Source: Rhopalosiphum padi
Taxonomy: Eukaryota > Arthropoda > Insecta > Hemiptera > Aphididae
DNA: 64,000 nt
NCBI RefSeq assembly: GCF_020882245.1
Contig: NC_083598.1
Span: 82,589,714 to 82,653,713, forward strand
Reading direction: 5' to 3'
Shown here: positions 49,519 to 62,529 of the stretch, in pieces
Layout of the letters: the number at the start of each line of letters is the position of its first letter
How positions within the stretch are numbered: position 1 is the stretch's first letter
Translations under genes and position numbers: made by a program
Notes under the pieces: generated by a model
What the model saw: the letters and a program-made list of their open reading frames with translations, nothing else
Databases searched by the model: none
What the model was told of the DNA's origin: nothing

Positions 49519-50449
49519 AAGTATATACCATTTGAGCGAGTATATGTGTTCGTGTATATATTTATTTGTATTAACAAATTAACTAGCGCTCAGTTGCCGT
49601 GGCTCGAGATCGGTCTTTAAACTCGAAAACAATTTTGCGGAAAATAATTTTTTTGACAGCCATTATTCGCAGTCGTCGCAGTCTTCGCCGTGTCCGTTGC
49701 TCGGCGTGTTCGCCCACCGCGTTCACGCGATAACAATAACGCGTATACCACCGTATTGTTGAAATGTCTACACAGCGTCTGCTACAGCATAGACATTTCG
49801 CTTTTCGTCCAAACATTTAAGTTGTATAAGAGTAGTTAGGTTTGTCATTATATCATATAATATATGTATGCCTGTCGTACGTTACAAACGCGTTCCGATA
49901 ATAATATTGCCGTGACGGGATTCTTAAGTAGGTAGGTAAATAGTTGAATAGTTTATATACCTTTTTTAAACTTACAAAATAATAAAAACACATTAATTAC
50001 GTACAAGACATGAAATTATTAATGGTCAGACGAGTACACTGCTCGTTTTCGCGTTGATTTATGTGTAGCGTTAAAAATTAAAAACATTTTACAGTCGTCA
50101 AAAAGTTCTGTGGCGAATATCATCTATGTGTATTCACGTGCACTTATGGTGTATGAACGTTGCAGATAAATAATACGAACAAACAAACAGTAATCATTTC
50201 GGTGAAAGTTTACTTATTTGCATGTGATCTTGTTGTCTGAACGAATTTTGACAGTAATCAAACTTGCACTCTTCAACTACCTACAACTGTAGACGTAGTT
50301 ATGCTCCACCGAATTTTTCACTCGGGCACGAGCACACACCATAATACCTGACCGATGTCATGGACAACTTATACTATTAAAACACATCATGTAAATTCGA
50401 CCACCCTTTTCCCCGTCATGCACGCTGATTGTTGGAGGTCCCGCGTGAA

Positions 50450-52460
50450 GTCTGTTAGCATTTTTGAGCTTGACCATTGTGAATTTCACCATATTGTGAT
50501 CTTATACTAATATTTTATGATATGTATGACCTTTAAATATTGACACTGGTTCGCCGGTATAATATTATACACATTTCACTTGTTTAAAAATCATTTTAAT
50601 CTCTTTCGTCGTTCCGTAAATATGAATTCGGGCCATGTAATATGTCACTGGTAAAATAGAACCCATCGAGGTTTACACGATGATATAAATAATATTTTAC
50701 ACATATCGTTCGGACGTCATAATAATATATTCGGTATGAGTTTTATGCGAGTAGACGAGACAGTTCTTATTAAAGTTTATGTTGATATTTAAATTGACTT
50801 ATCATTCACATACGGGGTGTAATTATAGAACAAGTTTTACTTTCGAAAAACCATTAAGCATAAATATATATATATATATATACCTATTTTGGATAAAACA
50901 CGAAACTTCTAACAAGTTATAATCCGTTCAATGAACTTGAAATAACCAAGTTTACATATTATTATTATTATTATTCATTGAGTGTAATTGTATAAAAAAA
51001 TATACATCAATTTTAGCAACCTTTTTTCACGATTGAATACTTTTTAAAACCGATAATAAGTCAAATTATATATATATTTAGCTTATTTGAATTGCAAATT
51101 ACTTTTTTTTTTTTTATATTCGTACACCTTGTTGTATTATAGTCCTCGTTTTGTTTCGAAAACACACCTACTTATTCACACCTCTTTTTCGACTGAATAG
51201 TACGAGCGCAGACCAAAGTTGCCATGACGGAACGAATTTTAATTTATTCACACGTCAATTCGTCGCGTTTCAAATTCAAAGTTTATATTATTTTTTATTT
51301 CTTTATAATAAATATTTCACTTGTTGATTTAACTTTTAAATTAATTTTAGAAAATCGTGTGGATGTGGTTAATTTTAATTGAAAACACGTCGAGAATAAT
51401 ACAAACTGTGGCGTTGTCTAATTTAAAAGAAGTATGGCGTAGTAATAACATAGAGTACCGATAACAAGACCTGCAGTGACGGTGCAGCGTGTCGAAATAA
51501 TAATTATAATACTGTTTGTGTTGTAGTTTGCGCATTGAAAAACCGTAAACAACTAAAAGTTATGCTCGATAATTTACCAGCGATACCAGCATAACTTGAC
51601 TTTTAGGTGGTGAGATCACAGACGTCTCCGTCGGAAACCACGATATCATATCTCACAGGTTGGCGTTTCTTTGGTCTTACCGTGTTCACGGTATACGCTC
51701 GATATACTTACTATTATTATGCAGAAGTAAACTTACACGATATTATAGAAAAGATAATATACAAATAATATTAACATACGGACTGTTAATATCGCAGTCT
51801 ATAAACTATTAACTATAATCCCGACAACGAGAAGAACTTTTTGGATTTTAAAAAATGTATTTTTTCAAACGCTATTATAATAATCCTACAACGGAACGAC
51901 GATGGGTATGCTAACGCGAGTTTTCTGCCCGCCAAATATGTATACGGACGTCGTTGTTTGCTTAAGATAAAACTTCCACAGAGTCAAGTTTTGCGGGTAA
52001 ACAACGTTTTATCCACCTAGCAATTGTTTCTGGCAATCGTTAAAATATTGTATTTTTCTTTTACCACTTTCCCGTGGTGAAATAAAACTCACTTTTCTTT
52101 TGCGCCTCTCAATCGTGGAAAAATTATTAAGACCTGCGCGACTATCCGTCTTAGACAATATAACATAACTACAACATGTCTGCCACGGTCTTCTCTCATT
52201 TATACGAGTCGATTATCTCTTATTATTAATAATAATAATACATTAATACGACGTATTCATTAATATCATATATTGAATTGTAATTAAAAAAAAAAAACTG
52301 CCGAGCACAGGTCGACGGATACGGCGCGAAATCATCGATCCGTTCGCGACGACAAATATTTTCCTTTCGTCCGTACTGGTATATCCTTGTACTCCTATTT
52401 CCCGTTATTTTCCGGAGTATTTGTATTTATAACCGTACGGCGGTAGTACACACATCACGC
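50450..52460. other. Non-coding DNA, AT-rich with CpG patches towards the right
   Basis: TA run at 50863-50881, TTA repeat near 50960, poly-T near 51105-51116. From about 51590 onward composition becomes more mixed, with GGTGGTGAGATCACAGACGTC near 51606. No gene is supported. Confidence 0.45.
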
Positions 52461-52465
52461 GGACC

Positions 52466-52512
52466 TATGTGTGCGCGCGCACGTGTGTGTGTGTGTGTGT
52501 GTGCGTGTGTGT
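52466..52512. repeat. 47-nt uninterrupted alternating pyrimidine-purine run
   Basis: TATGTGTGCGCGCGCACG continues into GT units without a single break in alternation and includes GCGCGCGC. This is an excellent Z-DNA-forming sequence. Confidence 0.92.
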
Positions 52513-52761
52513 TATACGCGGCTTAGGTACATATAATTTACGCGCATATAACAATATCATTGTGCCACTCATTCGGCCGCCAAGTCTGACAAATAGTTGG
52601 GGGGCGGTTGCGACGCGGAGTGGTGAAACGCGTCTAACGGATTATATTCGTCCGACACACGAACGCGCAAACCCGCCGGCAGTAACATTTTACCAGCCAC
52701 CTCCGCCGTCGCCGACTCAGCCACTGATACGTACATAAATTAATTTACATTAATCTCTTTG

Positions 52762-52802
52762 TCTCTCTCTCTCTCTCTCTAACCTATCCGTCCGTATTTC
52801 AG
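52762..52802 (+). promoter_or_regulatory. Well-formed splice acceptor region
   Basis: A TC-repeat polypyrimidine tract (52762-52780), a branch-point-like CTAAC (52779-52783, A at 52782) and a pyrimidine-rich run to TATTTCAG, whose AG is at 52801-52802. The branch-to-AG distance of 20 nt is ideal. It is the most complete 3' splice site noticed in the window. Confidence 0.4.
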
Positions 52803-52915
52803 AGTCTGTGCGCGAGTTTGTGTGCGGACGAACAATCATATAGCTGCTGCAGTACTTGCGGTGCAAATATTTCGAATTCGTCCGAACGAGATTATAACAA
52901 TATATCGTATATCAC

Positions 52916-52919
<4 letters not shown>
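52803..52919 (+). CDS. Candidate terminal exon, cysteine-containing peptide
   Basis: Directly after the acceptor AG, frame 0 stays open for 38 codons to TAA at 52917. The peptide starts SLCASLCADEQSYSCCSTCG and continues with Ser/Asn-rich, acidic residues. Six Cys fall within the first 20 residues (LCASLC, SCCSTC). This spacing recalls small disulfide-rich or extracellular domains, but no family is identified. The stop lies at the edge of an AAT repeat. I found no upstream exon with a compatible donor phase: the 89-codon plus frame at 52469-52738 does not join in phase through its GTAACA site. It may be a real terminal exon, a non-coding exon or chance. Confidence 0.25.

Positions 52920-52944
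<25 letters not shown>
52917..52944. repeat. AAT trinucleotide repeat
   Basis: About nine perfect units. Confidence 0.96.
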
Positions 52945-52947
<3 letters not shown>

Positions 52948-53023
52948 ATGTAAAGGTATGCATATCGTGCCTTCAACGCTTTTGTCACTGATTTTCATCG
53001 GCAATGCGAGCGGATGACAAAGA

Positions 53024-53024
53024 T

Positions 53025-53056
<32 letters not shown>

Positions 53057-53057
53057 T
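53024..53057. repeat. ACG (GAC) trinucleotide repeat
   Basis: About eleven units with one GGC interruption. It would read as poly-Asp or poly-Thr on plus and poly-Arg on minus, but no gene is supported across it. Confidence 0.95.
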
Positions 53058-53059
53058 AA

Positions 53060-53900
53060 TGGTTAATTTGCTTAAGTCCGTTTGTCATTCGAGCGCGCGC
53101 CGTTTTACTTTCCTCCGGGTCCACCTATAGCCACCGTTTGCACGGATTTAACATTTTCCACGGGTTTCGCGTCGAAGAGAAGTGAAAGAAAACACAATTC
53201 GTGTATTGTATTATTATTATTTTTTTTTTTATCTCGCCGAGTGCATATACAGCAATAATATTACTAATATAATACGCTCGTGAGTGGGCGAAAGTGCGAC
53301 TATACAAAAACACATCGAGGCGGAACAAGTGGACTGTTATCCAAGGAGGGAAATAATAGGATTTCCAGTGCCACTGCCGCCGCCGTAGAGTGTAATTGAA
53401 AACGTGGGTAAGTCGACGACGCGAATAGTACAAAAAAAAAAAAAAAAAAATTCGATAAACAAAAATACAAAATAAATAAAATAATATCGTCGTATCCTAC
53501 TCCCCTGAGACGCCTCCAAGAGTTCATAATTTTATTGCCGTCGCTCCTCGTTGCTATTTTCAGTGAATGTGTAAAAGAAAATATATACGTACATATTCGC
53601 GCGTGATGTATCTGATAAAAACCAAAATAAATAATTCGCGAGTGTGTATTACAGTCCCGCCCCATCGCTGTATAAAAAACGCATATGCGCATCTGAGACT
53701 TACGCGGATGGACACTGTTATCCAGACGCGGTGACGACGACGAATAGGTTGTTATCATCGTCGTCGTCGAGTTCAAGTGAAAAGTTACTCTTCCCTACAT
53801 AATGACGATCTTACCATAATGTATTCAGCTACTCGTGACATTGTTGTTGCCTTTTTTTTCTTCTCGTTTCCCCGTTGTCGTTATGATATGTTATAGCTTA
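53060..53900. other. CpG-containing island with poly-A tract
   Basis: Mixed GC-elevated DNA with a long A run at 53432-53450 and CGACGACGACG near 53732 and 53758. Minus frames of 102 codons (53125-53433) and 158 codons (53300-53776) are open. The longer reads through the A run as poly-Phe and is not recognised as a protein. I judge both to be products of composition. Confidence 0.35.
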
Positions 53901-54019
53901 TAGGTATAGTATAATATAATAAAAAATATGACCCACATAATAATTTACCATACCGTGTACGAGCGAGATATTGTATTTTTCACTCAGTTCGCGTCGATAA
54001 AATCCATCATAATTCATAA

Positions 54020-54059
54020 TACACACACACATATTTATGTGTGTGTGTGTGTGTGTGTG
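54020..54059. repeat. AC repeat facing a GT repeat
   Basis: Five AC units, ATATTTAT, then about eleven GT units. The two halves are complementary, so the locus is an inverted repeat able to form a hairpin or cruciform. Confidence 0.93.
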
Positions 54060-54209
54060 AACAGCCATCACTCGCATGGTACTTATATACGTCTTAAATG
54101 TTATATTATAATATTTTACCGTATTACCGGTGGTCGTCTTATGCTCCTTTTGAGACGATACACGACACGATAAAATATAACTGTAATCTGCATCGATGAT
54201 ACTTTATAA

Positions 54210-54231
54210 AATATATATATATATATATATT
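54210..54231. repeat. AT microsatellite
   Basis: Eleven AT units. Confidence 0.95.
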
Positions 54232-54239
54232 TATGTATA

Positions 54240-57200
54240 GAGAGAGTTATCCATCAACGTGGCAACACTACAGTTTTATGTAACTAATTGTGCATTTTTA
54301 AATGTTTACAAAAACACAATATATTTTACCATGCGTGTTTTTTAAAACTGTTTATGACAAGCTTCTATTTATTATTTAAATACCACAATCAGTAAAATAA
54401 CATCTCTATTAAATGAACATTTAAAACATAAATGTTCGAATTTGTGGACCAAAATTATAATATTTCGTAAAAATTAAGTGCTTATGATAAAATACTTAAA
54501 ACTGTATTGAAAAAATAACTTTTTCAGTAGCTAAAAAATTTACTTAGAAAATGAGCGTAGACAAATTCAGACACACACTTGTTGGCGCACAAGTACATCT
54601 TGTCCGTACGTCCACTCGAGCGGCGTATGTGTTTGACACACTAAGAAAAAAATGATGAAAATAATAAAAAAAAAATGATTACGATTCGATTAATAACACT
54701 CGATTTACCGCGCGATAAGCGACGTGTAATAAATCATGACGTGTCGTCCTATTATATTATAGTATTTTGTGTAACGATGTAAATACTTATAAAATTCGTA
54801 TAGTCTAGGAAAAACATAATAATAATAATAACATACGCGCGTGTGCAAATAAAATTACATTAACAAACCAGTAAAATGCATAATATATTGCAACCTGCAC
54901 CGTCGCTGTTCAGTTTTACTCAAATCACGGATCGACATTTTCCCTCCAAATATTGGGCTTTTCACTCATGCACTTTTTATATATTACAATTAAAACGCTT
55001 TTAAATTAGAAAAAAAATCACTTAGATGAACATTCATATTTTATCTACTTACTTTCGTTCTTAAACACAATAATATGATCAGTTATTACTACGTCTGTGC
55101 GTAGGTAATACACTTGAAATATTAATTGTATTACCATATAGGTACATACGTGTAACTGGCAACAGCTAGTCGTCACTGAGATAAAAATAATGAAATTTAC
55201 TAAGATATTTTGAAAAGATATTAGAGATAATATTATTGTCAACGTTTACTTTCATTTCAGTATTTGTGACTTCAATACATTCCACAAACCAAATATCGAA
55301 TAAATTACTCATAACTCTTTGACAATGAATGATTTATGTTCTTTTGTCGCTTCATTAGTGTTTTTTTTGGTGTATACTTTCCGAATATCGTCTTAAACGA
55401 TTATCATTTTTTTTTTTTTTTTTAATGTAAAATGTTATTAATTAATAATTTTAAACATAATAATATTCAAAAACGATATATTTCGTTAAGATGATTTTGC
55501 TGAAACATTCTTCATTAAGAATTATAAAAATAGTATGATAATATTATGTGAAGTTGGACAATAAAATAACACTGCAGTATTTCAATCAATCTATAATATG
55601 TTTTGAATATTTATGTGAGATAAAATGTAACTGTAACTAAAGTTGATTCCGCTTTATTAAAAACGACAAAAACAGCTATACAATTTAAAAGTTTTTTTTT
55701 ATTATTTAGATTACAATAAAATATATTTCAGTCGTAAACAATATTTTAACACGTAAATTAAAACTAAATTTTGTTTTTATTTATAATATCAATGAACTAA
55801 ATTCTATAAGTATTTTGTATTATCATTGTAAATTTTTTATGAATTCGATAACATACGATGTATGATAATATTATACACAATAGTATAATTAAACGTTACC
55901 GAATAGTATTATGGATAGGCAATTCATTCACACCATTGCATGACGTGCATAATATTGTTTCTTTCGGTATCGAATTTTTTTAGTTATTATATTACAACAA
56001 CTACCTATAGCTATTGTAATTATTTTCTCCATTTTATATTCATAATTAACTTCATCGGAACACGTCGTTTAATCTACGATTGTACATTTCTTAATAAACT
56101 ACACTCCAAAATGACGGATAGTTAGACACTCATTATTTACATTTCTCGAAAAATGTTAAGTACGAAAAAAAAAACGCCAGACATGCAATGCGTTTGCGTT
56201 TTTGACACATTTTCCATGAGTGCTTTTTTTGTCACTTCAATAAACTTTTAGTGTGCCTGAATAAGTGTAGAATACCTGTATTCCGATACACTGACGTAAT
56301 AATTATACAAATAGTAAACATAAACTCGAATTATATTTAATTAAATTAAGCCTCTTGAATATATACGTAGTTATACTACTTGTCCATATTATATAATGTA
56401 TTTAGTTAATTGCCACTTCAATTAAAAATAATGTATGAAGGCTAACAAATTAAAGTCAAATAATCATATGGTGACAAAACAATTTTTTTACAGTTTTAAT
56501 TAATTTTTATAATAATATATTAATTAAAGTTATCTAATACTCGAAAATAACAATAATTAGTCGTTTTAATTAGAAACGCGTTAGATTGTATATAACTAAA
56601 AAATGAGATACTTTAATAATCGTGTCTCTATAAATTATATGATATAAATCTAGAAAGTTTAAAGACACATTTACAACGAAATATCCAAAATGGATTTTTT
56701 TAAGATTATGGTGTCGTAAATTACACCTTTCCTATAATATATTTTCGTAATTTTCTGTAAAATCGTTGAAAAATCACCTACGCAAAGTACCCAGCTTTGC
56801 TCAATATCCAATATAATATATGCCTACATATAATAACTTATATAGTGAGTGCATCTAACCAAAAGGAATAGTGGTTGGTTATTCCTCATACGTATGTAAT
56901 AAAAAAAAAAACTTCACTGTATATCAATCCGTCCGCGTGGTAAATACCCTGATTTGAAAATTTAAATTATTCGGATGACTAAAAAATCTAACGGTTGACC
57001 AATATTCAGTTAAACGGATAGTACATTTTAATCCGCTAAACGGCGAAGACGTTGTTTCAAAAAGTGAACCATCGATTTTAATAACCGTGTAAGATAATAT
57101 AATATTATGATCGATAAAAGCCTAAGAGATAATTAAAACTCGTATACGGTTTTATAACAACATTTTAAACGCCTTTGTGCCCGCACGAAATAATTTTTTT

Positions 57201-60200
57201 TTTTAAACACTCATTACCACTCCGTTTTTACACTCAATTAACACCGATTTTCTGCATCAGGTTTTTAACCGGCACATCTACAGTGCACCCCATGGGAATC
57301 AGTTTAATGGTTTGCGAGGGTCTAAAATAAGCTGGCTTATTCATTTTTTTTTTTTTTTTAAATCAAAAATATTTTCATAACTATAAAGAGTACGAAACAT
57401 TATATATATATATATAATGTGTGTTGGACCCGGTAATACGAAATTATATGAATGTGTATTTCTCAGACGGATGTCCGTGTTTTTCATGATATTCCCTCTT
57501 AATGTACGCTGCAATCCACAAAAGGTTAAAATAATCCCTACAGTATTGCAGTATACACGCGGTATCACTATTACATAGGAATAGTCATTTCGACATGTTT
57601 TTTTTTTTTTTTTTAATTATAAGCAACAAAAAATAAACCATTTTTTCATCTGATAATGTTTTACAAGGAACTATCACTATACATCATGACTTATATTTTA
57701 ACGTCAGACATTCATTATTTTGAAAACTATATAAACGTATTAAAAATACGTTACAATACAGTTACTGCTAATAGTGATAGACTAATCTTTTGAAATTCGA
57801 TTCTATACGATAAAAACCCAGAAAACCTTCTGCTCTTAAAATATATAAAATTTAAAATATAAAAAAAAATTAAATAAATTTAAAAAATGGCGAATGACGA
57901 TAGTTAAAAATAGTAAAATGTGTAATTTTTCCATAAGGCGTTAGTAATCATAAACGTTTGGTAGTTGCGCATCTTAGGTTAAAATAATCACTCTGTAATT
58001 TTGTTCCTACATGTTATATATTATTTTAAATCATGTGCATAATACAACATTGTTTTGATGCATGACATCATAAAAACACTGTCAATACACTATTGTTTTA
58101 TTTTAAAAATGGTATTTTATTTCACAATAGGACAACGATAAAAATTATTTGATGGAATATTTTTTTTATAAAATACAACTGAAAATATATACTTTGTATG
58201 GTATACAGATCACTCTTCTTTCACCTTTACTTTGATGAGAAAAATGTCATGTATGATATGTATCGACATTAAATGCCTAAATCGTGAGTCTACAAAAGCT
58301 TCGATTACAACTAAGAACAAAAATGATGTGTTCCGTTAGAAAATTTTAAAGTAATGATATATCATCATCACAGTAAAAGAGATTCTTAGCGATTGTTGAT
58401 AAAGCTTTAACAGTTTTTATCTATGTCGTTTTTTTTTTTTTAATTTTAGATAAACGAATGAGAAAATAACTTCCTCACCTAAAAATACCATTTAGATAAT
58501 TATTTTCCATAAAATAAAGACGTACAAAAAACTTTCAAACCAGCATTTCTTAAAAAAAAAAGTTCTTGGACAAAGTAAAAATAACCAACAAATAACATTC
58601 TAAGAAATATCGATTGAAATCTAAAATAAAATAAACTAATTACTCGAAGTATATTATACTGGACCTTGATATTATCATTATTCCACGAAAGAAAATCTTT
58701 ATTTTAGTATAATTGTTTTCATCGGGCGCATGTATATTATAAGATATTATGATAGTAGTGTTACCTTTAGTAGATAATATATTGTTCTGAATCTAAACTA
58801 TATAATATTTGCATAAATAACACGAAGAATAATATAAAACAAATTGTACGTATCAATAAATCATGTGAATGCACTACTTATAATACACGTATTGTAAAGT
58901 TTATACATTTTCAAAACAACTCAAAACGGTAGTTTATAATCTTTGTAATAAAAACAATATTTTAACGTAATCGCTTCGAATCAAAATACGGTTTTATTTG
59001 CATTTTCCAATAAAACGCTCCTAACAACTATAGTACATTGTCCATCTATTAAAGCAGTTAACTCACCAATCGTTTGATTTTTTTTTTTTATTCTTCGACG
59101 TTTTCTTGTGATGCTTTATTTGTATAATAAAAAGCAAAAGTATAGTCAAACATGGTCGATAAAAACTATCAAAATACTTAATAATATAATATTTTGCAAT
59201 ACGCAAGTAGTCACGAAGCGCTTTAGAGAAATAGACTAAAATCGCGTGTACCGTAATTTTCCTGTGACCGTTCTACTGTGGGATGCGTGACCCGAAGATT
59301 ATAATATACGACTATAGTAATTAGGTTAAACGACACAAACCGAGTTATTTTCAATGTTCATTGGCGATAAGTTTTACGGAAATTCAAAAAATCTATTTTT
59401 GGTATACGTTTAGTTATTAAATAATTATAAGGCTGACGCACCTAACCCCAAGCACGATTAAAAAAAAAAAAAAAAAAGAAAAGATTAATATATTTTCTAT
59501 TGTCAATCAGTACATTAAATGATGTGATGGATCAGAGGTCTTAAAACTATACATTACAGCTTCAAAACACGTCACAAGTGTCAATCAGGAGAGAAGTTAT
59601 ACAGACGAGAATAAATAAAAAATATAATACCGATCAACTGAACATTGAACATTTAATATAGTTGATTATATTAATGTATGTACTATAATACACACATACA
59701 ATATTTACATACATATAAACGAAATTTGGGGTGATCAAAATTTTATTAAGAGACGACGAAGTATGTGTGTTTGAGAGCTATAAAGGTTATTATTATAGGT
59801 AGATATGATTTCTGTATAAAATCAAATGTTTTTACGATCGAAAATATTGTTCAGATATTACATAGTTGATTATTTACAGTTATAAGTTATTATTCCTTCT
59901 ACGAATAAATACCTTAATAAATTATTCTTATTTTCATATTATTACACCACACGGTCACAAAATAAAATCTCGTAGGATACGCAATATTTGTATATGACTA
60001 AATATGAAGCATTCACACTTTTTTTTTTTGAAAACCGTACTTTTGTAAAATAGTTAATCGGGTTTAACATAATCGATACTAATATACCGTACGTAAACGT
60101 AGAAAACACGAAATCATAATACTCCAATCTGTAAAACTGTCTGATATAACGATTTTATAATATAATAAATTACCTTATATTCGCGTAATGCAATTTAAAT

Positions 60201-61300
60201 AATCATTTTTTCATATTTACTCGGCTATTACCGAACGCATTAGGATAATAATCTAGGTCGTAATTCGTGATAAGTTACCCTTGCACGAATTAGCTACTTT
60301 TCGTTTCGCTAGATTTACGAAAATAACCGTCCTCGGGTTTTTTTCCCGTTTTTTTTTTCTGTGAAATAAATAATATTTAATATTATATTGTGTACTATAT
60401 CACTTATGGTGTGTATCTCCAGTTTTAAATGGTTACATTTAATATTATTATAGTTTGGTTATGTTATTTTTAGCCACGTATCAAGAAACAGAAAGTGTTA
60501 TATTTTTAAACCGTACCTACACACTTTATAACTATTAATGCGATTTGTTACGTGTTGTGAATAATTTGAAAATAATGTCACTGGTTGTAGCTGAACAAAA
60601 TAATTGCCAAGTATTTCACGTAAGTATTGAATAAAACAGCACATTTATATTATTTTCATTTCATATATGATTATTTTTAAAGTGAATATATATATATATA
60701 TTGCTAAATAAATAAATAAATGTATCTCTGTCACCATTATAATAATTTCTTTTTTTTTGACATACCTTAAAGCGTAGATAGTATTATTTATGAATAAAAA
60801 AACTTGTCTTCATAATTTATATTTTTATTTCTCTTTTTTCTTATTCGTGTAGTCAGTGTCAAGTGTCAACTAAATTTCAGTTTTTGAATATCAGTCCTAT
60901 AGTTTTGATTTTAAATTTTCAAAGAGATTTATTCTGGTACAACATTTTTTTTAAATATTTATACCCGTATTACACTAGTACAACATTAAAAATACTTTAA
61001 AAAAACTTAGCAACAATGGGATATAAAAAAAGTTGTGCAAGAATTCGAGATTTTAATTTTTTAAATTCATAATTTACAATGTATCGATTACAATAATATA
61101 ACTGGAATATTCGAGAAAATTGACTGTAATACCCAGTGTTTAAAATTAGGTTATTGTATTACATCGCTCAGTTGTAATTAAACTTTGTCTCGAAATATAA
61201 ATCAAAACTTAGTTTTTTACGTAATATCGAAAAAGATATTTTTCCTATATCTACTGCGTTAATAAATATATATGTATTTATTATTTATTAATTATTTTCC
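54240..61300. other. AT-rich gene desert
   Basis: Seven kb of AT-rich DNA. Long T or A runs occur at 55407-55423, 57344-57359, 57598-57614, 58430-58441 and 59460-59477, and a short AT run at 60687-60700. Small mixed patches lie near 57000-57080, 59220-59300 and 60220-60340. No coding frame, exon or repeat family is supported. Confidence 0.55.
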
Positions 61301-61338
61301 AACTCCATTTGAACACACACACATAATGTTATATATAA

Positions 61339-61363
61339 ACGTGTGCGCACATGTGCATGTGTG
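61339..61363. repeat. 25-nt alternating purine-pyrimidine run
   Basis: ACGTGTGCGCACATGTGCAT and onward alternates without a break, followed by a GA-rich stretch (61363-61400). Confidence 0.85.
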
Positions 61364-61494
61364 AGAGATAGATGTCCAGAGAGAGTGAGAGAGAAAGAGT
61401 TACGAATTGAGTTACGGTCAAAGCCATAAACGCTGGTAAATGACGTTTACGCGTAGGAAATTATAATATCCCACTAAATTGGACAATTATCATA

Positions 61495-61514
61495 GTCAAT
61501 GGCCGACCATTGAC
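61495..61514. repeat. Perfect inverted repeat with 4-nt centre
   Basis: GTCAATGG and CCATTGAC flank CCGA. Each arm carries a CAAT/ATTG core. Confidence 0.88.
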
Positions 61515-62125
61515 GGTATCGGACAGGTATTTTGAGAAACGTTGAAAACGTTCGAATTGCCTAGTTATTAATGTTAATGGCCACTATTCTGACCGCTCGG
61601 GTGTGGTTGAAAAACATAAAAGTACACTAAATCAGTAGTCGAATTGCACACAGACGTGGCTTGATGATAATAATAATAATGTTTGTCCATATACACGGTA
61701 TCCCGTCGGCATGTACGCCGCTGATGGGTCGCGAACACAGAGGAAGAATAAACGATTTTTTTTAGCAGAAAATCACGTGTGGGGGTGAAAGGATTCTAAC
61801 CTTCATTTATAAATCGACCGCGACGTAGTTGCAGAATACGCGTTAGTTGGACGAGCATAAACGATGAATGTTCGGAAAACAAATACACAGACTGCAATCC
61901 CGTAGATAAGCGTATACAAGTTGTGTCAACGCTAATGAGACTGTAATGTGTTGAAAAGCAAAATGGAGATTTTCAAAAAAAAAAAACCCGACACGCGTTT
62001 GTTCTACTTTGTTTGGGAAATCGGTGAAAACAACTCGAATCGATCGAGTTGGCTTTCGAGGAAGTTTCCACGACCAAAAGCTTTGTGTAACTTTAGCAAA
62101 GTGAATAAAACGGGAATTTCCAAAG

Positions 62126-62134
62126 TGACCTTGG
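62126..62134 (-). promoter_or_regulatory. FTZ-F1/ERR-type nuclear receptor half site
   Basis: The minus strand reads CCAAGGTCA, an exact match to the monomer site YCAAGGYCR known for FTZ-F1-class receptors. A nine-base match can occur by chance in 64 kb. Confidence 0.25.
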
Positions 62135-62399
62135 AATCTTCCATTTGACGAAACTTTGTAGGCGATTTGTTCGAATGATCTATTATAGATCTCTTCAACG
62201 ACATTTTCAGTACATTTTACGCATCGAACACGAATAGTGTGTGTATATAACTATATAGTTTGTACGTATCTCATCATAATATGGGGATCATGCGATCGAG
62301 AACGTTGCACGGTAAAGTAACATAGTAAACGATAATAATTAATGCTGATTTCTCGTCAAACGATATTAGAATATTGCGTACGCCTATGAGTTATATTAA

Positions 62400-62442
62400 T
62401 ATAAATACCTACCCCGTCGGCCGTCGTAGAGTTCGCTGCAGT
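62400..62442 (+). promoter_or_regulatory. Candidate TATA promoter
   Basis: TATAAATA at 62400-62407 is a canonical TATA box followed by a GC-rich stretch (CCCCGTCGGCCGTCGTAGAG). TAGAGTT with A at 62428 is at suitable spacing but a poor initiator. GCAGTG at 62439 is nearer the consensus but 40 bases away. No ORF follows. Confidence 0.25.
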
Positions 62443-62529
62443 GGTTAGCAATAATATATTCCCACAAATGCACTGCACGTGCTTCGCGGTTGACTTAAAT
62501 TAACCAACACAATATACAGAGTGATTGAA

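Larger units (their letters stand above)
48400..50450. other. Mixed CpG-containing DNA with AT microsatellites
   Basis: CpG-containing patches (48590-48660, 49370-49430, 49590-49750) alternate with AT runs. Minus frames at 48580-48924 and 49583-49816 are Arg/Ile/Cys-rich and unrecognised. Nothing coding can be supported. Confidence 0.4.
61400..62520. promoter_or_regulatory. GC-elevated island, candidate regulatory or promoter region
   Basis: A 1.1-kb block of mixed, mostly non-repetitive sequence. It includes an inverted repeat (61495-61514), a TAA repeat (61669-61680), an FTZ-F1-type site (62126-62134) and a TATA box (62400-62407). Opposed frames at 61948-62148 (plus, 66 codons) and 62004-62204 (minus, 66 codons) overlap and cannot both be real. 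Neither is recognised. Confidence 0.3.

Noticed and set aside
53300..53776. 158-codon minus-strand frame
   Set aside because: Low-complexity Ser/Thr start and a poly-Phe run from a poly-A tract. A second frame is also open in the same place.
61948..62204. Opposed 66-codon frames
   Set aside because: Mutually overlapping on opposite strands and unrecognised. The plus frame opens with a poly-Lys run from an A tract.
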